Of a stretch of 64,000 nt of DNA, positions 37,400 through 51,500 are shown in pieces. The notes beneath the pieces were generated by a model, which made no database searches, was not told the DNA's origin, and saw nothing but the letters and a program-made list of their open reading frames with translations. The position numbers and the translations under genes are program-made. Positions within the stretch are counted from its first letter, which is position 1, and every line of letters begins with the position of its first letter. The stretch is taken from positions 22,131,477-22,195,476 of the forward strand of contig JAQNBH010000013.1 of NCBI GenBank assembly GCA_028752905.1, read 5' to 3'. The DNA is from Cladorhizidae sp. MBARI D1340-BT2 (lineage: Eukaryota > Porifera > Demospongiae > Poecilosclerida > Cladorhizidae).

Positions 37400-39062
37400 A
37401 CAAGATAGAGAACACTGAGAGATACCTATCTTGCAAGTCCATTACAGTGAAGTGTGCAGAATATATGGATGTTTGGTATCAAGAGAGAGCACTTAGAGAG
37501 TCCTATCTTAATAGCTATACATCAAGTCTATTCAGTGAAGTGTGGATAATCTACGAAGCTAACATGTTTAGCATCAAGTAAGAGTACAATTCATAACTGC
37601 CCTAATTAACAAGACCAAAGTCCCAGATTTTGTCAACTGATAGAGAAGGCCCTTATCTGCAACATGTCAACAGATTATCAATAAATGTAGTGGTTTTTCA
37701 CTGGCAGGCCACCGCTTTGGCAACTGGAAAACGCCAGGAAATATCGCAAACCTTACCACTTCAAATCACCATAACTTGCTAATACTTAGAGTACTCAAAC
37801 TTTTTGCACGTACAAAAGACAGATAATTAGAAGGGCTATCCGGTGATATAAAAATTATCTTTTTTGGGTAAAGTGTAGAACAGTTATGAGCTTTACGGCA
37901 AAAAAACAAGATTTTTGGGGGGAAAATGAGAAACATATAGACCAAATTAGGGCAAATATCAAGATAGAGAACACATAATGAAACCTATCATTCGAATCAT
38001 ATCAAGTCCATTACAGTGAAGTGTGCAGAATATATGGATGTTTGTATCAAGAGAGAGCACTTAGAGAGTCCTATCTTAATAGCTTTACATCAAGTCTATT
38101 CAGTGAAGTGTGGATAATCTACGAAGCTAACATGTTTAGCATCAAGTAAGAGTACAATTCATAACTGCCCTAATTAACAAGACCATGTCCCAGATTTTGT
38201 CAACTGATAGAGAAGGCCCTTATCTGCAACATGTCAACAGATTATCAATAAATGTAGTGGTTTTTCACTGGCAGGCCACCGCTTTGGCAACTGGAAAACG
38301 CCAGGAAATATCGCAAACCTTACCACTTCAAATCACCATAACTTGCTAATACTTAGAGTACTCAAACTTTTGGCACGTACAAAAGACAGATAATTAGAAG
38401 GGTTATCCGGTGATATAAAAATTATCTTTTTTGGGTAAAGTGTAGAACAGTTATGAGCTTTACGGCAAAAAAATAAGATTTTTTGGGGGAAAATGAGAAA
38501 CATATAGACCAAATTAGGGCAAATATCAAGATAGAGAACACATAATGAAACCTATCATTCGAATCATATCAAGTCCATTACAGTGAAGTGTGCAGAATAT
38601 TATGGATGTTTGATATCAACAGAGAGCACAGGGAGAGACCAATCTTAATAGCTATATATAAAGTTTATTCAGTGAAGTGTGGAGAATCTATGAAGCTAAC
38701 CTGTTTAGCATCAAGATAGAGAACACATAGAGAAACCTATCATTCGAGTCATATCAAGTCCATTACAGTGAAGTGTGCATAATAAATGTATTTTTGGTAT
38801 CAACAGAGAGCACAGAGAGAGACCTGTCTTAATAGCTATATATCAATGAAGTTTGGAGAATCCATGAAGCTAACATATTTAGCATCAAGAGAGAGCAGAG
38901 AGAAACCTATCTTGTGATTCTATCAAGTCCATTACTGTGAAGTATGCAGAATATACGGATGTTTGGTATCAAGAGAGAGAACAGAGAGAGGCCTACCTTT
39001 AGAGCTATATATCAAGTCTATTAATTGAAGTGTAGAGAATCTATGAACCTAACATGTTTAGC
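37400..39062 (+). repeat. Block 25: ABCDE with C2 (1663 bp)
   Basis: Inserts at 37598-37954 (A3) and 38166-38521 (B with GGGTTATCC). Copy of block 6 at an offset of 29,690, including ATGTATTTTTGG in D and the GAACCT end of E. Confidence 0.94.
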
Positions 39063-40725
39063 TCAAGATAGAGAACACTGAGAGATACCTATCTTGCAAG
39101 TCCATTACAGTGAAGTGTGCAGAATATATGGATGTTTGGTATCAGGAGAGAGCACTTAGAGAGTCCTATCTTAATAGCTATACATCAAGTCTATTCAGTG
39201 AAGTGTGGATAATCTACGAAGCTAACATGTTTAGCATCAAGTAAGAGTACAATTCATAACTGCCCTAATTAACAAGACCAAAGTCCCAGATTTTGTCAAC
39301 TGATAGAGAAGGCCCTTATCTGCAACATATCAACAGATTATCAATAAATGTAGTGGTTTTTCACTGGCAGGCCACCGCTTTGGCAACTGGAAAACGCCAG
39401 GAAATATCGCAAACCTTACCACTTCAAATCGCCATAACTTGCTAATACTTAGAGTACTCAAAAATTTGGCACGTATAAAAGACAGATAATTAGAAGGGTT
39501 ATCCGGTGATATAAAAATTATCTTTTTTGGATAAAGTTTAGAAAAGTTATGAGCTTTACGGCAAAAAAACAAGATTTTTGGGGGGAAAATGAGAAACATA
39601 TAGACCAAATTAGGGCAAATATCAAGATAGAGAACACATAATGAAACCTATCATTCTAATCATATCAAGTCCATTACAGTGAAGTGTGCAGAATATATGG
39701 ATGTTTGTATCAAGAGAGAGCACTTAGAGAGTCCTATCTTAATAGCTTTACATCAAGTCTATTCAGTGAAGTGTGGATAATCTACGAAGCTAACATGTTT
39801 AGCATCAAGTAAGAGTACAATTCATAACTGCCCTAATTAACAAGACCATGTCCCAGATTTTGTCAACTGATAGAGAAGGCCCTTATCTGCAACATGTCAA
39901 CAGATTATCAATAAATGTAGTGGTTTTTCACTGGCAGGCCACCGCTTTGGCAACTGGAAAACGCCAGGAAATATCTCAAACCTTACCACTTCAAATCACC
40001 ATAACTTGCTAATACTTAGAGTACTCAAACTTTTGGTACGTACAAAAGACAGATAATTAGAAGGGCTATCCGGTGATATAAAAATTATCTTTTTGGGGTA
40101 AAGTGTAGAACAGTTATGAGCTTTACGGCAAAAAAACAAGATTTTTTGGGGGAAAATGAGAAACATATAGACCAAATTAGGGCAAATATCAAGATAGAGA
40201 ACACATAATGAAACCTATCATTCGAATCATATCAAGTCCATTACAGTGAAGTTTGCAGAATATTATGGATGTTTGATATCAACAGAGAGCACAGGGAGAG
40301 ACCAATCTTAATAGATATATATCAAGTTTATTCAGTGAAGTGTGGAGAATCTATGAAGCTAACCTGTCTAGCATCAAGATAGAGAACACATAGAGAAACC
40401 TATCATTCGAGTCATATCAAGTCCATTACAGTGAAGTATGCATAATAAATGTTTTTTTTGTATCAACAGAGAGCACAGAGAGAGACCTGTCTTAATAGCT
40501 ATATATCAATGAAGTTTGGAGAATCCATGAAGCTAACATATTTAGCATCAAGAGAGAGCAGAGAGAAACCTATCTTGTGATTCTATCAAGTCCATTACTG
40601 TGAAGTATGCAGAATATACGGATGTTTGGTATCAAGAGAGAGAACAGAGAGAGGCCTACCTTTAGAGCTATATATCAAGTCTATTAATTGAAGTGTAGAG
40701 AATCTATGAAGCTAACATGTTTAGC
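39063..40725 (+). repeat. Block 26: ABCDE (1663 bp)
   Basis: Inserts at 39261-39617 (A1 with GGGTTATCC; last copy with the open frame) and 39829-40184 (B with ATCTCAAACC and GGTACG, as in block 8). C1b follows. Confidence 0.94.
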
Positions 40726-42728
40726 ACAAGATAGAGAACACTGAGAGATACCTATCTTGCAAGTCCATTACAGTGAAGTGTGCAGAATATATGGATGTTT
40801 GGTATCAAGAGAGAGCACTTAGAGAGTCCTATCTTAATAGCTATACATCAACTCTATTCAGTGAAGTGTGGATAATCTACGAAGCTAACATGTTTACCAT
40901 CAAGTAAGAGTACAATTCATAACTGCCCTAATTAACAAGACCAAAGTCCCAGATTTTGTCAACTGATAGAGAAGGCCCTTATCTGCAACATATCAACAGA
41001 TTATCAATAAAGTAGTGGTTTTTCACTGGCAGGCCACCGCTTTGGCAACTGGAAAACGCCAGGAAATATCGCAAACCTTACCACTTCAAATCACTATAAC
41101 TTGCTAATACTTAGAGTACTCAAAAATTTGGCACGTACAAAAGACAGATAATTAGAAGGGCTATCCGATGATATAAAAATTATCTTTTTTGGATAAAGTT
41201 TAGAAAAGTTATGAGCTTTACGGCAAAAAAACAAGATTTTTGGGGGGAAAATGAGAAACATATAGACCAAATTAGGGCAAATATCAAGATAGAGAACACA
41301 TAATGAAACCTATCATTCGAATCATATCAAGTCCATTACAGTGAAGTGTGCAGAATATATGGATGTTTGTATCAAGAGAGAGCACTTAGAGAGTCCTATG
41401 TTAATAGCTTTACATCAAGTCTATTCAGTGAAGTGTGGATAATCTACGAAGCTAACATGTTTAGCATCAAGTAAGAGTACAATTCATAACTGCCCTAATT
41501 AACAAGACCATGTCCCAGATTTTGTCAACTGATAGAGATGGCCCTTATCTGCAACATGTCAACAGATTATCAATAAATGTAGTGGTTTTTCACTGGCAGG
41601 CCACCGCTTTGGCAACTGGAAAACGCCAGGAAATATCGCAAACCTTACCACTTCAAATCACCATAACTTGCTAATACTTAGAGTACTCAAACTTTTGGCA
41701 CGTACAAAAGACAGATAATTAGAAGGGCTATCCGGTGATATAAAAATTATCTTTTTTGGGTAAAGTGTAGAACAGTTATGAGCTTTACGGCAAAAAAACA
41801 AGATTTTTGGGGGGGAAATGAGAAACATATAGACCAAATTAGGGCAAATATCAAGATAGAGAACACATAATGAAACCTATCATTCGAATCATATCAAGTC
41901 CATTACAGTGAAGTATGCATAATAAATGGGTTTTTGGTATCAACAGAGAGCACAGAGAGAGACCTGTCTTAATAGCTATATATCAATGAAGTTTGGAGAA
42001 TCCATGAAGCTAACATATTTAGCATCAAGAGAGAGCAGAGAGAAACCTATCTTGTGATTCTATCAAGTCCATTACTGTGAAGTATGCAGAATATACGGAT
42101 GTTTGGTATCAAGAGAGAGAACAGAGAGAGGCCTACCTTTAGAGCTATATATCAAGTCTATTAATTGAAGTGTAGAGAATCTATGAAGCTAACATGTTTA
42201 GCACAAGATAGAGAACACTGAGAGATACATATCTTGCAAGTCCATTACAGTGAAGTGTGCAGAATATATGGATGTTTGGTATCAAGAGAGAGCACAGGGA
42301 GAGACCAATCTTAATAGATATATATCAAGTTTATTCAGTGAAGTGTGGAGGATCTATGAAGCTAACCTGTCTAGCATCAAGATAGAGAACACATAGAGAA
42401 ACCTATCATTCGAGTCATATCAAGTCCATTACAGTGAAGTATGCATAATAAATGTTTTTTTTGTATCAACAGAGAGCACAGAGAGAGACCTGTCTTAATA
42501 GCTATATATCAATGAAGTTTGGAGAATCCATGAAGCTAACATATTTAGCATCAAGAGAGAGCAGAGAGAAACCTATCTTGTGATTCTATCAAGTCCATTA
42601 CTGTGAAGTATGCAGAATATACGGATGTTTGGTATCAAGAGAGAGAACAGAGAGAGGCCTACCTTTAGAGCTATATATCAAGTCTATTAATTGAAGTGTA
42701 GAGAATCTATGAAGCTAACATGTTTAGC
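40726..42728 (+). repeat. Block 27: ABDE-(A/C)-DE (2003 bp)
   Basis: Inserts at 40924-41279 (A2 with deletion) and 41491-41846 (B). Chimera at 42203-42375. Confidence 0.95.
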
Positions 42729-43639
42729 ACAAGATAGAGAACACTGAGAGATACCTATCTTGCAAGTCCATTACAGTGAAGTGTGCAGAATATATGGATG
42801 TTTGGTATCAAGAGAGAGCACTTAGAGAGTCCTATCTTAATAGCTATACATCAACTCTATTCAGTGAAGTGTGGATAATCTACGAAGCTAACATGTTTAC
42901 CATCAAGTAAGAGTACAATTCATAACTGCCCTAATTAACAAGACCAAAGTCCCAGATTTTGTCAACTGATAGAGAAGGCCCTTATCTGCAACATATCAAC
43001 AGATTATCAATAAATGTAGTGGTTTTTCACTGGCAGGCCACCGCTTTGGCAACTGGAAAACGCCAGGAAATATCGCAAACCTTACCACTTCAAATCACCA
43101 TAACTTGCTAATACTTAGAGTACTCAAAAATTTGGCACGTACAAAAGACAGATAATTAGAAGGGCTATCCGGTGATATAAAAATTATCTTTTTTGGATAA
43201 AGTTTAGAAAAGTTATGAGCTTTACGGCAAAAAAACAAGATTTTTGGGGGGAAAATGAGAAACATATAGACCAAATTAGGGCAAATATCAAGATAGAGAA
43301 CACATAATGAAACCTATCATTCGAATCATATCAAGTCCATTACAGTGAAGTATGCATAATAAATGAGTTTTTGGTATCAACAGAGAGCACAGAGAGAGAC
43401 CTGTCTTAATAGCTATATATCAATGAAGTTTGGAGAATCCATGAAGCTAACATATTTAGCATCAAGAGAGAGCAGAGAGAAACCTATCTTGTGATTCTAT
43501 CAAGTCCATTACTGTGAAGTATGCAGAATATACGGATGTTTGGTATCAAGAGAGAGAACAGAGAGAGGCCTACCTTTAGAGCTATATATCAAGTCTATTA
43601 ATTGAAGTGTAGAGAATCTATGAAGCTAACATGTTTAGC
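42729..43639 (+). repeat. Block 28: ADE (911 bp)
   Basis: Single A-type insert at 42927-43283, followed directly by D (private ATGAGTTTTTGG) and E. Both B and C are missing. D begins with the ATAATG/CGAATC start typical of any monomer after an insert. Confidence 0.94.
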
Positions 43640-44735
43640 ACAAGATAGAGAACACTGAGAGATACCTATCTTGCAAGTCCATTACAGTGAAGTGTGCAGA
43701 ATATATGGATGTTTGGTATCAAGAGAGAGCACTTAGAGAGTCCTATCTTAATAGCTATACATCAAGTCTATTCAGTGAAGTGTGGATAATCTACGAAGCT
43801 AACATGTTTAGCATCAAGTAAGAGTACAATTCATAACTGCCCTAATTAACAAGACCAAAGTCCCAGATTTTGTCAACTGATAGAGAAGGCCCTTATCTGC
43901 AACATGTCAACAGATTATCAATAAATGTAGTGGTTTTTCACTGGCAGGCCACCGCTTTGGCAACTGGAAAACGCCAGGAAATATCGCAAACCTTACCACT
44001 TCAAATCACCATAACTTGCTAATACTTAGAGTACTCAAACTTTTGGCACATACAAAAGACAGATAATTAGAAGGGCTATCCGGTGATATAAAAATTATCT
44101 TTTTTGGGTAAAGTGTAGAACAGTTATGAGCTTTACGGCAAAAAAACAAGATTTTTTGGGGGGAAATGAGAAACATATAGACCAAATTAGGGCAAATATC
44201 AAGATAGAGAACACATAATGAAACCTATCATTCGAATCATATCAAGTCCATTACAGTGAAGTTTGCAGAATATTATGGATGTTTGATATCAACAGAGAGC
44301 ACAGGGAGAGACCAATCTTAATAGATATATATCAAGTTTATTCAGTGAAGTGTGGAGAATCTATGAAGCTAACCTGTCTAGCATCAAGATAGCGAACACA
44401 TAGAGAAACCTATCATTCGAGTCATATCAAGTCCATTACAGTGAAGTATGCATAATAAATGTTTTTTTTGTATCAACAGAGAGCACAGAGAGAGACCTGT
44501 CTTAATAGCTATATATCAATGAAGTTTGGAGAATCCATGAAGCTAACATATTTAGCATCAAGAGAGAGCAGAGAGAAACCTATCTTGTGATTCTATCAAG
44601 TCCATTACTGTGAAGTATGCAGAATATACGGATGTTTGGTATCAAGAGAGAGAACAGAGAGAGGCCTACCTTTAGAGCTATATATCAAGTCTATTAATTG
44701 AAGTGTAGAGAATCTATGAAGCTAACATGTTTAGC
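43640..44735 (+). repeat. Block 29: ACDE (1096 bp)
   Basis: Single insert at 43838-44194 (ACCAAAG, then B-like with GGCACATAC and T6-G6-A3). C1b; the following D carries AGATAGCGAAC near 44391, a mark shared with 55166 and 57739. Confidence 0.93.
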
Positions 44736-46738
44736 ACAAGATAGAGAACACTGAGAGATACCTATCTTGCAAGTCCATTACAGTGAAGTGTGCAGAATAT
44801 ATGGATGTTTGGTATCAAGAGAGAGCACTTAGAGAGTCCTATCTTAATAGCTATACATCAACTCTATTCAGTGAAGTGTGGATAATCTACGAAGCTAACA
44901 TGTTTACCATCAAGTAAGAGTACAATTCATAACTGCCCTAATTAACAAGACCAAAGTCCCAGATTTTGTCAACTGATAGAGAAGGCCCTTATCTGCAACA
45001 TATCAACAGATTATCAATAAAGTAGTGGTTTTTCACTGGCAGGCCACCGCTTTGGCAACTGGAAAACGCCAGGAAATATCGCAAACCTTACCACTTCAAA
45101 TCACTATAACTTGCTAATACTTAGAGTACTCAAAAATTTGGCACGTACAAAAGACAGATAATTAGAAGGGCTATCCGATGATATAAAAATTATCTTTTTT
45201 GGATAAAGTTTAGAAAAGTTATGAGCTTTACGGCAAAAAAACAAGATTTTTGGGGGGGAAATGAGAAACATATAGACCAATTTAGGGCAAATATCAAGAT
45301 AGAGAACACATAATGAAACCTATCATTCGAATCATATCAAGTCCATTACAGTGAAGTGTGCAGAATATATGGATGTTTGTATCAAGAGAGAGCACTTAGA
45401 GAGTCCTATGTTAATAGCTTTACATCAAGTCTATTCAGTGAAGTGTGGATAATCTACGAAGCTAACATGTTTAGCATCAAGTAAGAGTACAATTCATAAC
45501 TGCCCTAATTAACAAGACCATGTCCCAGATTTTGTCAACTGATAGAGATGGCCCTTATCTGCAACATGTCAACAGATTATCAATAAATGTAGTGGTTTTT
45601 CACTGGCAGGCCACCGCTTTGGCAACTGGAAAACGCCAGGAAATATCGCAAACCTTACCACTTCAAATCACCATAACTTGCTAATACTTAGAGTACTCAA
45701 ACTTTTGGCACGTACAAAAGACAGATAATTAGAAGGGCTATCCGGTGATATAAAAATTATCTTTTTGGGGTAAAGTGTAGAACAGTTATGAGCTTTACGG
45801 CAAAAAAACAAGATTTTTGGGGGGGAAATGAGAAACATATAGACCAAATAAGGGCAAATATCAAGATAGAGAACACATAATGAAACCTATCATTCGAATC
45901 ATATCAAGTCCATTACAGTGAAGTATGCATAATAAATGGGTTTTTGGTATCAACAGAGAGCACAGAGAGAGACCTGTCTTAATAGCTATATATCAATGAA
46001 GTTTGGAGAATCCATGAAGCTAACATATTTAGCATCAAGAGAGAGCAGAGAGAAACCTATCTTGTGATTCTATCAAGTCCATTACTGTGAAGTATGCAGA
46101 ATATACGGATGTTTGGTATCAAGAGAGAGAACAGAGAGAGGCCTACCTTTAGAGCTATATATCAAGTCTATTAATTGAAGTGTAGAGAATCTATGAAGCT
46201 AACATGTTTAGCACAAGATAGAGAACACTGAGAGATACATATCTTGCAAGTCCATTACAGTGAAGTGTGCAGAATATATGGATGTTTGGTATCAAGAGAG
46301 AGCACAGGGAGAGACCAATCTTAATAGATATATATCAAGTTTATTCAGTGAAGTGTGGAGGATCTATGAAGCTAACCTGTCTAGCATCAAGATAGAGAAC
46401 ACATAGAGAAACCTATCATTCGAGTCATATCAAGTCCATTACAGTGAAGTATGCATAATAAATGTTTTTTTTGTATCAACAGAGAGCACAGAGAGAGACC
46501 TGTCTTAATAGCTATATATCAATGAAGTTTGGAGAATCCATGAAGCTAACATATTTAGCATCAAGAGAGAGCAGAGAGAAACCTATCTTGTGATTCTATC
46601 AAGTCCATTACTGTGAAGTATGCAGAATATACGGATGTTTGGTATCAAGAGAGAGAACAGAGAGAGGCCTACCTTTAGAGCTATATATCAAGTCTATTAA
46701 TTGAAGTGTAGAGAATCTATGAAGCTAACATGTTTAGC
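44736..46738 (+). repeat. Block 30: ABDE-(A/C)-DE (2003 bp)
   Basis: Inserts at 44934-45289 and 45501-45856. Both right terminal repeats are mutated, ATTTAGGGCA in A and AATAAGGGCA in B. Chimera at 46213-46385. Confidence 0.95.
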
Positions 46739-48401
46739 ACAAGATAGAGAACACTGAGAGATACCTATCTTGCAAGTCCATTACAGTGAAGTGTGCAGAA
46801 TATATGGATGTTTGGTATCAAGAGAGAGCACTTAGAGAGTCCTATCTTAATAGCTATACATCAACTCTATTCAGTGAAGTGTGGATAATCTACGAAGCTA
46901 ACATGTTTACCATCAAGTAAGAGTACAATTCATAACTGCCCTAATTAACAAGACCAAAGTCCCAGATTTTGTCAACTGATAGAGAAGGCCCTTATCTGCA
47001 ACATGTCAACAGATTATCAATAAATGTAGTGGTTTTTCACTGGCAGGCCACCGCTTTGGCAACTGGAAAACGCCAGGAAATATCGCAAACCTTACCACTT
47101 CAAATCACCATAACTTGCTAATACTTAGAGTACTCAAATATTTGGCACGTACAAAAGACAGATAATTAGAAGGGCTATTCGGTGATATAAAAATTATCTT
47201 TTTTGGATAAAGTTTAGAAAAGTTATGAGCTTTACGGCAAAAAAACAAGATTTTTGGGGGGAAAATGAGAAACATATAGACCAAATTAGGGCAAATATCA
47301 AGATAGAGAACACATAATGAAACCTATCATTCGAATCATATCAAGTCCATTACAGTGAAGTGTGCAGAATATATGGATGTTTGTATCAAGAGAGAGCACT
47401 TAGAGAGTCCTATCTTAATAGCTTTACATCAAGTCTATTCAGTGAAGTGTGGATAATCTACGAAGCTAACATGTTTAGCATCAAGTAAGAGTACAATTCA
47501 TAACTGCCCTAATTAACAAGACCATGTCCCAGATTTTGTCAACTGATAGAGAAGGCCCTTATCTGCAACATGTCAACAGATTATCAATAAATGTAGTGGT
47601 TTTTCACTGGCAGGCCACCGCTTTGGCAACTGGAAAACGCCAGGAAATATCGCAAACCTTACCACTTCAAATCACCATAACTTGCTAATACTTAGAGTAC
47701 TCAAACTTTTGGCACATACAAAAGACAGATAATTAGAAGGGCTATCCGGTGATATAAAAATTATCTTTTTTGGGTAAAGTTTAGAACAGTTATGAGCTTT
47801 ACGGCAAAAAAACAAGATTTTTTGGGGGGAAATGAGAAACATATAGACCAAATTAGGGCAAATATCAAGATAGAGAACACATAATGAAACCTATCATTCG
47901 AATCATATCAAGTCCATTACAGTGAAGTTTGCAGAATATTATGGATGTTTGATATCAACAGAGAGCACAGGGAGAGACCAATCTTAATAGATATATATCA
48001 AGTTTATTCAGTGAAGTGTGGAGAATCTATGAAGCTAACCTGTCTAGCATCAAGATAGAGAACACATAGAGAAACCTATCATTCGAGTCATATCAAGTCC
48101 ATTACAGTGAAGTATGCATAATAAATGTTTTTTTTGTATCAACAGAGAGCACAGAGAGAGACCTGTCTTAATAGCTATATATCAATGAAGTTTGGAGAAT
48201 CCATGAAGCTAACATATTTAGCATCAAGAGAGAGCAGAGAGAAACCTATCTTGTGATTCTATCAAGTCCATTACTGTGAAGTATGCAGAATATACGGATG
48301 TTTGGTATCAAGAGAGAGAACAGAGAGAGGCCTACCTTTAGAGCTATATATCAAGTCTATTAATTGAAGTGTAGAGAATCTATGAAGCTAACATGTTTAG
48401 C
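46739..48401 (+). repeat. Block 31: ABCDE (1663 bp)
   Basis: Inserts at 46937-47293 (A mosaic with CAAATATTTGG and CTATTCGG) and 47505-47860 (B with GGCACATAC and AAAGTTTAGAACAG, both repeated at 60327-60682). C1b follows. Confidence 0.94.
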
Positions 48402-50404
48402 ACAAGATAGAGAACACTGAGAGATACCTATCTTGCAAGTCCATTACAGTGAAGTGTGCAGAATATATGGATGTTTGGTATCAAGAGAGAGCACTTAGAG
48501 AGTCCTATCTTAATAGCTATACATCAACTCTATTCAGTGAAGTGTGGATAATCTACGAAGCTAACATGTTTACCATCAAGTAAGAGTACAATTCATAACT
48601 GCCCTAATTAACAAGACCAAAGTCCCAGATTTTGTCAACTGATAGAGAAGGCCCTTATCTGCAACATATCAACAGATTATCAATAAAGTAGTGGTTTTTC
48701 ACTGGCAGGCCACCGCTTTGGCAACTGGAAAACGCCAGGAAATATCGCAAACCTTACCACTTCAAATCACTATAACTTGCTAATACTTAGAGTACTCAAA
48801 AATTTGGCACGTACAAAAGACAGATAATTAGAAGGGCTATCCGATGATATAAAAATTATCTTTTTTGGATAAAGTTTAGAAAAGTTATGAGCTTTACGGC
48901 AAAAAAACAAGATTTTTGGGGGGGAAATGAGAAACATATAGACCAATTTAGGGCAAATATCAAGATAGAGAACACATAATGAAACCTATCATTCGAATCA
49001 TATCAAGTCCATTACAGTGAAGTGTGCAGAATATATGGATGTTTGTATCAAGAGAGAGCACTTAGAGAGTCCTATGTTAATAGCTTTACATCAAGTCTAT
49101 TCAGTGAAGTGTGGATAATCTACGAAGCTAACATGTTTAGCATCAAGTAAGAGTACAATTCATAACTGCCCTAATTAACAAGACCATGTCCCAGATTTTG
49201 TCAACTGATAGAGATGGCCCTTATCTGCAACATGTCAACAGATTATCAATAAATGTAGTGGTTTTTCACTGGCAGGCCACCGCTTTGGCAACTGGAAAAC
49301 GCCAGGAAATATCGCAAACCTTACCACTTCAAATCACCATAACTTGCTAATACTTAGAGTACTCAAACTTTTGGCACGTACAAAAGACAGATAATTAGAA
49401 GGGCTATCCGGTGATATAAAAATTATCTTTTTGGGGTAAAGTGTAGAACAGTTATGAGCTTTACGGCAAAAAAACAAGATTTTTGGGGGGGAAATGAGAA
49501 ACATATAGACCAAATAAGGGCAAATATCAAGATAGAGAACACATAATGAAACCTATCATTCGAATCATATCAAGTCCATTACAGTGAAGTATGCATAATA
49601 AATGGGTTTTTGGTATCAACAGAGAGCACAGAGAGAGACCTGTCTTAATAGCTATATATCAATGAAGTTTGGAGAATCCATGAAGCTAACATATTTAGCA
49701 TCAAGAGAGAGCAGAGAGAAACCTATCTTGTGATTCTATCAAGTCCATTACTGTGAAGTATGCAGAATATACGGATGTTTGGTATCAAGAGAGAGAACAG
49801 AGAGAGGCCTACCTTTAGAGCTATATATCAAGTCTATTAATTGAAGTGTAGAGAATCTATGAAGCTAACATGTTTAGCACAAGATAGAGAACACTGAGAG
49901 ATACATATCTTGCAAGTCCATTACAGTGAAGTGTGCAGAATATATGGATGTTTGGTATCAAGAGAGAGCACAGGGAGAGACCAATCTTAATAGATATATA
50001 TCAAGTTTATTCAGTGAAGTGTGGAGGATCTATGAAGCTAACCTGTCTAGCATCAAGATAGAGAACACATAGAGAAACCTATCATTCGAGTCATATCAAG
50101 TCCATTACAGTGAAGTATGCATAATAAATGTTTTTTTTGTATCAACAGAGAGCACAGAGAGAGACCTGTCTTAATAGCTATATATCAATGAAGTTTGGAG
50201 AATCCATGAAGCTAACATATTTAGCATCAAGAGAGAGCAGAGAGAAACCTATCTTGTGATTCTATCAAGTCCATTACTGTGAAGTATGCAGAATATACGG
50301 ATGTTTGGTATCAAGAGAGAGAACAGAGAGAGGCCTACCTTTAGAGCTATATATCAAGTCTATTAATTGAAGTGTAGAGAATCTATGAAGCTAACATGTT
50401 TAGC
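48402..50404 (+). repeat. Block 32: ABDE-(A/C)-DE (2003 bp)
   Basis: Inserts at 48600-48955 and 49167-49522 with the same two mutated terminal repeats as block 30, at an offset of 3666. Chimera at 49879-50051. Confidence 0.95.
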
Positions 50405-51500
50405 ACAAGATAGAGAACACTGAGAGATACCTATCTTGCAAGTCCATTACAGTGAAGTGTGCAGAATATATGGATGTTTGGTATCAAGAGAGAGCACTTA
50501 GAGAGTCCTATCTTAATAGCTATACATCAACTCTATTCAGTGAAGTGTGGATAATCTACGAAGCTAACATGTTTACCATCAAGTAAGAGTACAATTCATA
50601 ACTGCCCTAATTAACAAGACCAAAGTCCCAGATTTTGTCAACTGATAGAGAAGGCCCTTATCTGCAACATATCAACAGATTATCAATAAATGTAGTGGTT
50701 TTTCACTGGCAGGCCACCGCTTTGGCAACTGGAAAACGCCAGGAAATATCGCAAACCTTACCACTTCAAATCACCATAACTTGCTAATACTTAGAGTACT
50801 CAAAAATTTGGCACGTACAAAAGACAGATAATTAGAAGGGCTATCCGGTGATATAAAAATTATCTTTTTTGGATAAAGTTTAGAAAAGTTATGAGCTTTA
50901 CGGCAAAAAAACAAGATTTTTGGGGGGAAAATGAGAAACATATAGACCAAATTAGGGCAAATATCAAGATAGAGAACACATAATGAAACCTATCATTCGA
51001 ATCATATCAAGTCCATTACAGTGAAGTGTGCAGAATATTATGGATGTTTGATATCAACAGAGAGCACAGGGAGAGACCAATCTTAATAGATATATATCAA
51101 GTTTATTCAGTGAAGTGTGGAGAATCTATGAAGCTAACCTGTCTAGCATCAAGATAGAGAACACATAGAGAAACCTATCATTCGAGTCATATCAAGTCCA
51201 TTACAGTGAAGTATGCATAATAAATGTTTTTTTTGTATCAACAGAGAGCACAGAGAGAGACCTGTCTTAATAGCTATATATCAATGAAGTTTGGAGAATC
51301 CATGAAGCTAACATATTTAGCATCAAGAGAGAGCAGAGAGAAACCTATCTTGTGATTCTATCAAGTCCATTACTATGAAGTATGCAGAATATACGGATGT
51401 TTGGTATCAAGAGAGAGAACAGAGAGAGGCCTACCTTTAGAGCTATATATCAAGTCTATTAATTGAAGTGTAGAGAATCTATGAAGCTAACATGTTTAGC
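50405..51500 (+). repeat. Block 33: ACDE (1096 bp)
   Basis: Single insert at 50603-50959, A-like along its whole length (CAAAAATTTGG, GGATAAAGTTTAGAAAAG, T5-G6-A4), followed by a C that starts GTGTGCAGAATATTATGG. The switch therefore lies to the right of the insert. The E has private CATTACTATGAAG. Confidence 0.93.
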
